26,044 nt of DNA from positions 1 through 26,044 of the forward strand of contig JAKAVI010000309.1 of NCBI GenBank assembly GCA_021817355.1. Reading direction: 5' to 3'. The notes under the pieces are model-generated. The model ran no database searches. It saw only the letters and a list, made by a program, of their open reading frames with translations, and had not been told where the DNA came from. Below, piece by piece: positions 25,030 to 26,044 of this stretch; position 1 is the stretch's first letter, and every line of letters starts with the position of its first letter. The DNA is from Pseudomonadota bacterium. Lineage in GTDB: Bacteria > Pseudomonadota > Alphaproteobacteria > Micropepsales > Micropepsaceae. The position numbers were made by a program, and so were the translations under genes.

Positions 25030-25200
25030 CTACTCTTTAAGTGTATCTTTCAGGCCGCCAATGGCGTTCTGCACCTTACCTTTGGCCTTATCGCTCTTGC
25101 CCTCGGCCACCAGCTTCACGTCACCGACGGCCTTACCGGTCGTTTCCTTGATCGCGCCCTTGATTTCCTTAGCTGCGCCAGCGATACGATCTTTATCCAT
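25030..25200 (-). CDS. CsbD family stress protein
   Basis: Start 25200 gives 56 residues, the usual CsbD length; the longer open frame upstream would add an unrelated hydrophobic leader. The sequence MDKDRIAGAAKEIKGAIKET and KGKVQNAIGGLKDTLKE shows the CsbD pattern of amphipathic, Lys/Ala/Gly-rich helices. CsbD was defined as a general stress protein of Bacillus; small CsbD-like proteins are frequent in alphaproteobacteria under sigma-EcfG. I see no GGAAC-type EcfG promoter here. GGAG lies about ten bases before the ATG. It is likely co-transcribed with the PRC-barrel gene. Confidence 0.9.
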   Translation of the reverse strand: MDKDRIAGAAKEIKGAIKETTGKAVGDVKLVAEGKSDKAKGKVQNAIGGLKDTLKE

Positions 25201-26044
25201 ATTATTTTCACTCCATCTAATGATGATCTCCAGCAAAACCGCTGCCGGAAAGCAACAGGACAACCAGCGCCTGAGACCCCTTATGAACGATAGTATACGA
25301 GGATAACCGGATGACCGGCATCCTCGGAAACTACTCTGACTCTGGCGTCTAGCGTACGATTGCCATAGCGACTGTCAAAAGCCAAAAGCGGAATATTTAG
25401 ACACGGCATCTGCGAACGAAGATACTCGCCTCAAGACGCTCCGCGCCACCACGCGCAACATCCCAGAACCAACGCGCACAAATGCATTGATCAGGCAAAA
25501 TAAACGCTGAAGAAAGCCACATTAGCTGCTCTCAACTAATTCAAACCGTCCCGCCGCCAATAGTCTAACCACGTTAGCGTTGCATCATTTTGTCCCTAGA
25601 AGACTTTCCCGATTTTCCAATAGGTACGTCGGACGGCAGGCATGAGTGGTGGTCCGCTCGACCACGTTGCTTTGTCACGTCACGGCACAATAGCGTTTCC
25701 CTCCATGCCGAAGTACGTTCTCCCTCCCCCACGCTGGTGCCCGGGATGCCTGCCCAGCACACTTAGAAAATCGTCAAGAATCCGAGTAACCAGACTCTGC
25801 TCCAATCCACGCAAGTCAAAGAGATTCACTGTTATATACCCTCAGTCTCAGAGTCAGGTCTTCGCATATCCCGATACTTTAATTGCGCCATAGCACCGCT
25901 CACCATCCAACTATAGAAAGCGACTCTCCAATGGGGAGAAAATGTGCCAGCGCCGCCTTCGCTATGATGTCACCAACTGGCTCCTACCACAGGACCAGAA
26001 AGGATATCCGAAAAAAAGGTATCGAGGTGGGCTGTCATCACCCT
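25201..26044. other. Right-end region without a convincing gene
   Basis: About 840 bases with base composition closer to even than the rest. The longest frames (plus 25642-25893, minus 25574-25762) have no recognisable motif, weak codon bias and no Shine-Dalgarno. A minus-strand frame at 25680-25829 from a GTG encodes a 49-residue amphipathic product but also lacks a good ribosome site. The main structure is the hairpin at 25298-25326. A gene starting beyond the window could use part of this region. Confidence 0.45.
25298..25326. repeat. Strong inverted repeat upstream of csbD
   Basis: CGAGGAT (25298-25304) and ATCCTCG (25320-25326) flank an inner CCGG pair (25307-25310 with 25315-25318) around the loop ATGA: 11 base pairs with one small internal loop. 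It lies about 100 bases ahead of the minus-strand csbD start. It could be a regulator site, a terminator without U-tract, or a leader hairpin. Confidence 0.6.

Noticed and set aside
25680..25829. 49-residue minus-strand frame from GTG
   Set aside because: The N-terminal part looks amphipathic, but there is no good Shine-Dalgarno, weak codon bias and no known family. Kept only as a remark.
1..26044. tRNA or rRNA genes
   Set aside because: I scanned the intergenic regions for T-arm and anticodon-arm patterns and for rRNA motifs and saw none.

Overview
This window looks like a chromosomal segment of an alphaproteobacterium, probably close to the Hyphomicrobiales (Rhizobiales). The base composition is GC-rich. 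The housekeeping gene order recalls that group: rpoZ near folK; smpB-dapA facing slt; gatC-GNAT-gatA-gatB; ruvX; pyrB-pyrC-plsY; topA-rnr. This assignment rests on remembered synteny and protein character, not on a database search.

Layout, left to right. (1) 1-2304: a minus-strand run of a CcdC/DUF1453-like membrane protein, a DUF3574 lipoprotein and the start of rpoZ, then a secreted protein of unknown role facing folK. (2) 2399-3681: a NYN/LabA-type nuclease-like gene followed by a type 5 uracil-DNA glycosylase. (3) 3737-6118: a soluble sulfite-oxidase-fold molybdoprotein, smpB and dapA, all on the minus strand. (4) 6277-9558: a soluble lytic transglycosylase, a small Sel1-repeat protein, and a lysine/alanine-rich histone H1-like protein. 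(5) 9787-13509: the amidotransferase operon gatC-GNAT-gatA-gatB with ATGA stop-start overlaps. (6) 13600-15474: a VOC protein, then ruvX coupled to an AEC-family transporter. (7) 15518-18395: pyrB-pyrC-plsY, joined by stop-start overlaps. The pyrC product has lost most metal-site residues and is probably a non-catalytic dihydroorotase homologue. (8) 18392-23946: a 38-residue membrane protein, topA with an H1-like basic tail, and rnr starting at GTG one base after topA. (9) 23947-26044: a gene-poor, visibly less GC-rich end holding an array of six 22-bp direct repeats, a periplasmic PRC-barrel protein, a CsbD-like stress protein and about 840 bp with no convincing gene.

Most of the window is conserved housekeeping: translation quality control, Asn/Gln-tRNA amidation, pyrimidine and lysine/peptidoglycan synthesis, phospholipid synthesis, DNA topology and repair, RNA decay. 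I did not find a recognisable defence or mobile system. The least explained items are the 22-bp repeat array at 24163-24294, a 22-bp perfect AT-rich palindrome inside the transporter gene, an operator-like palindrome upstream of the H1-like gene, and the absence of dprA between plsY and topA.
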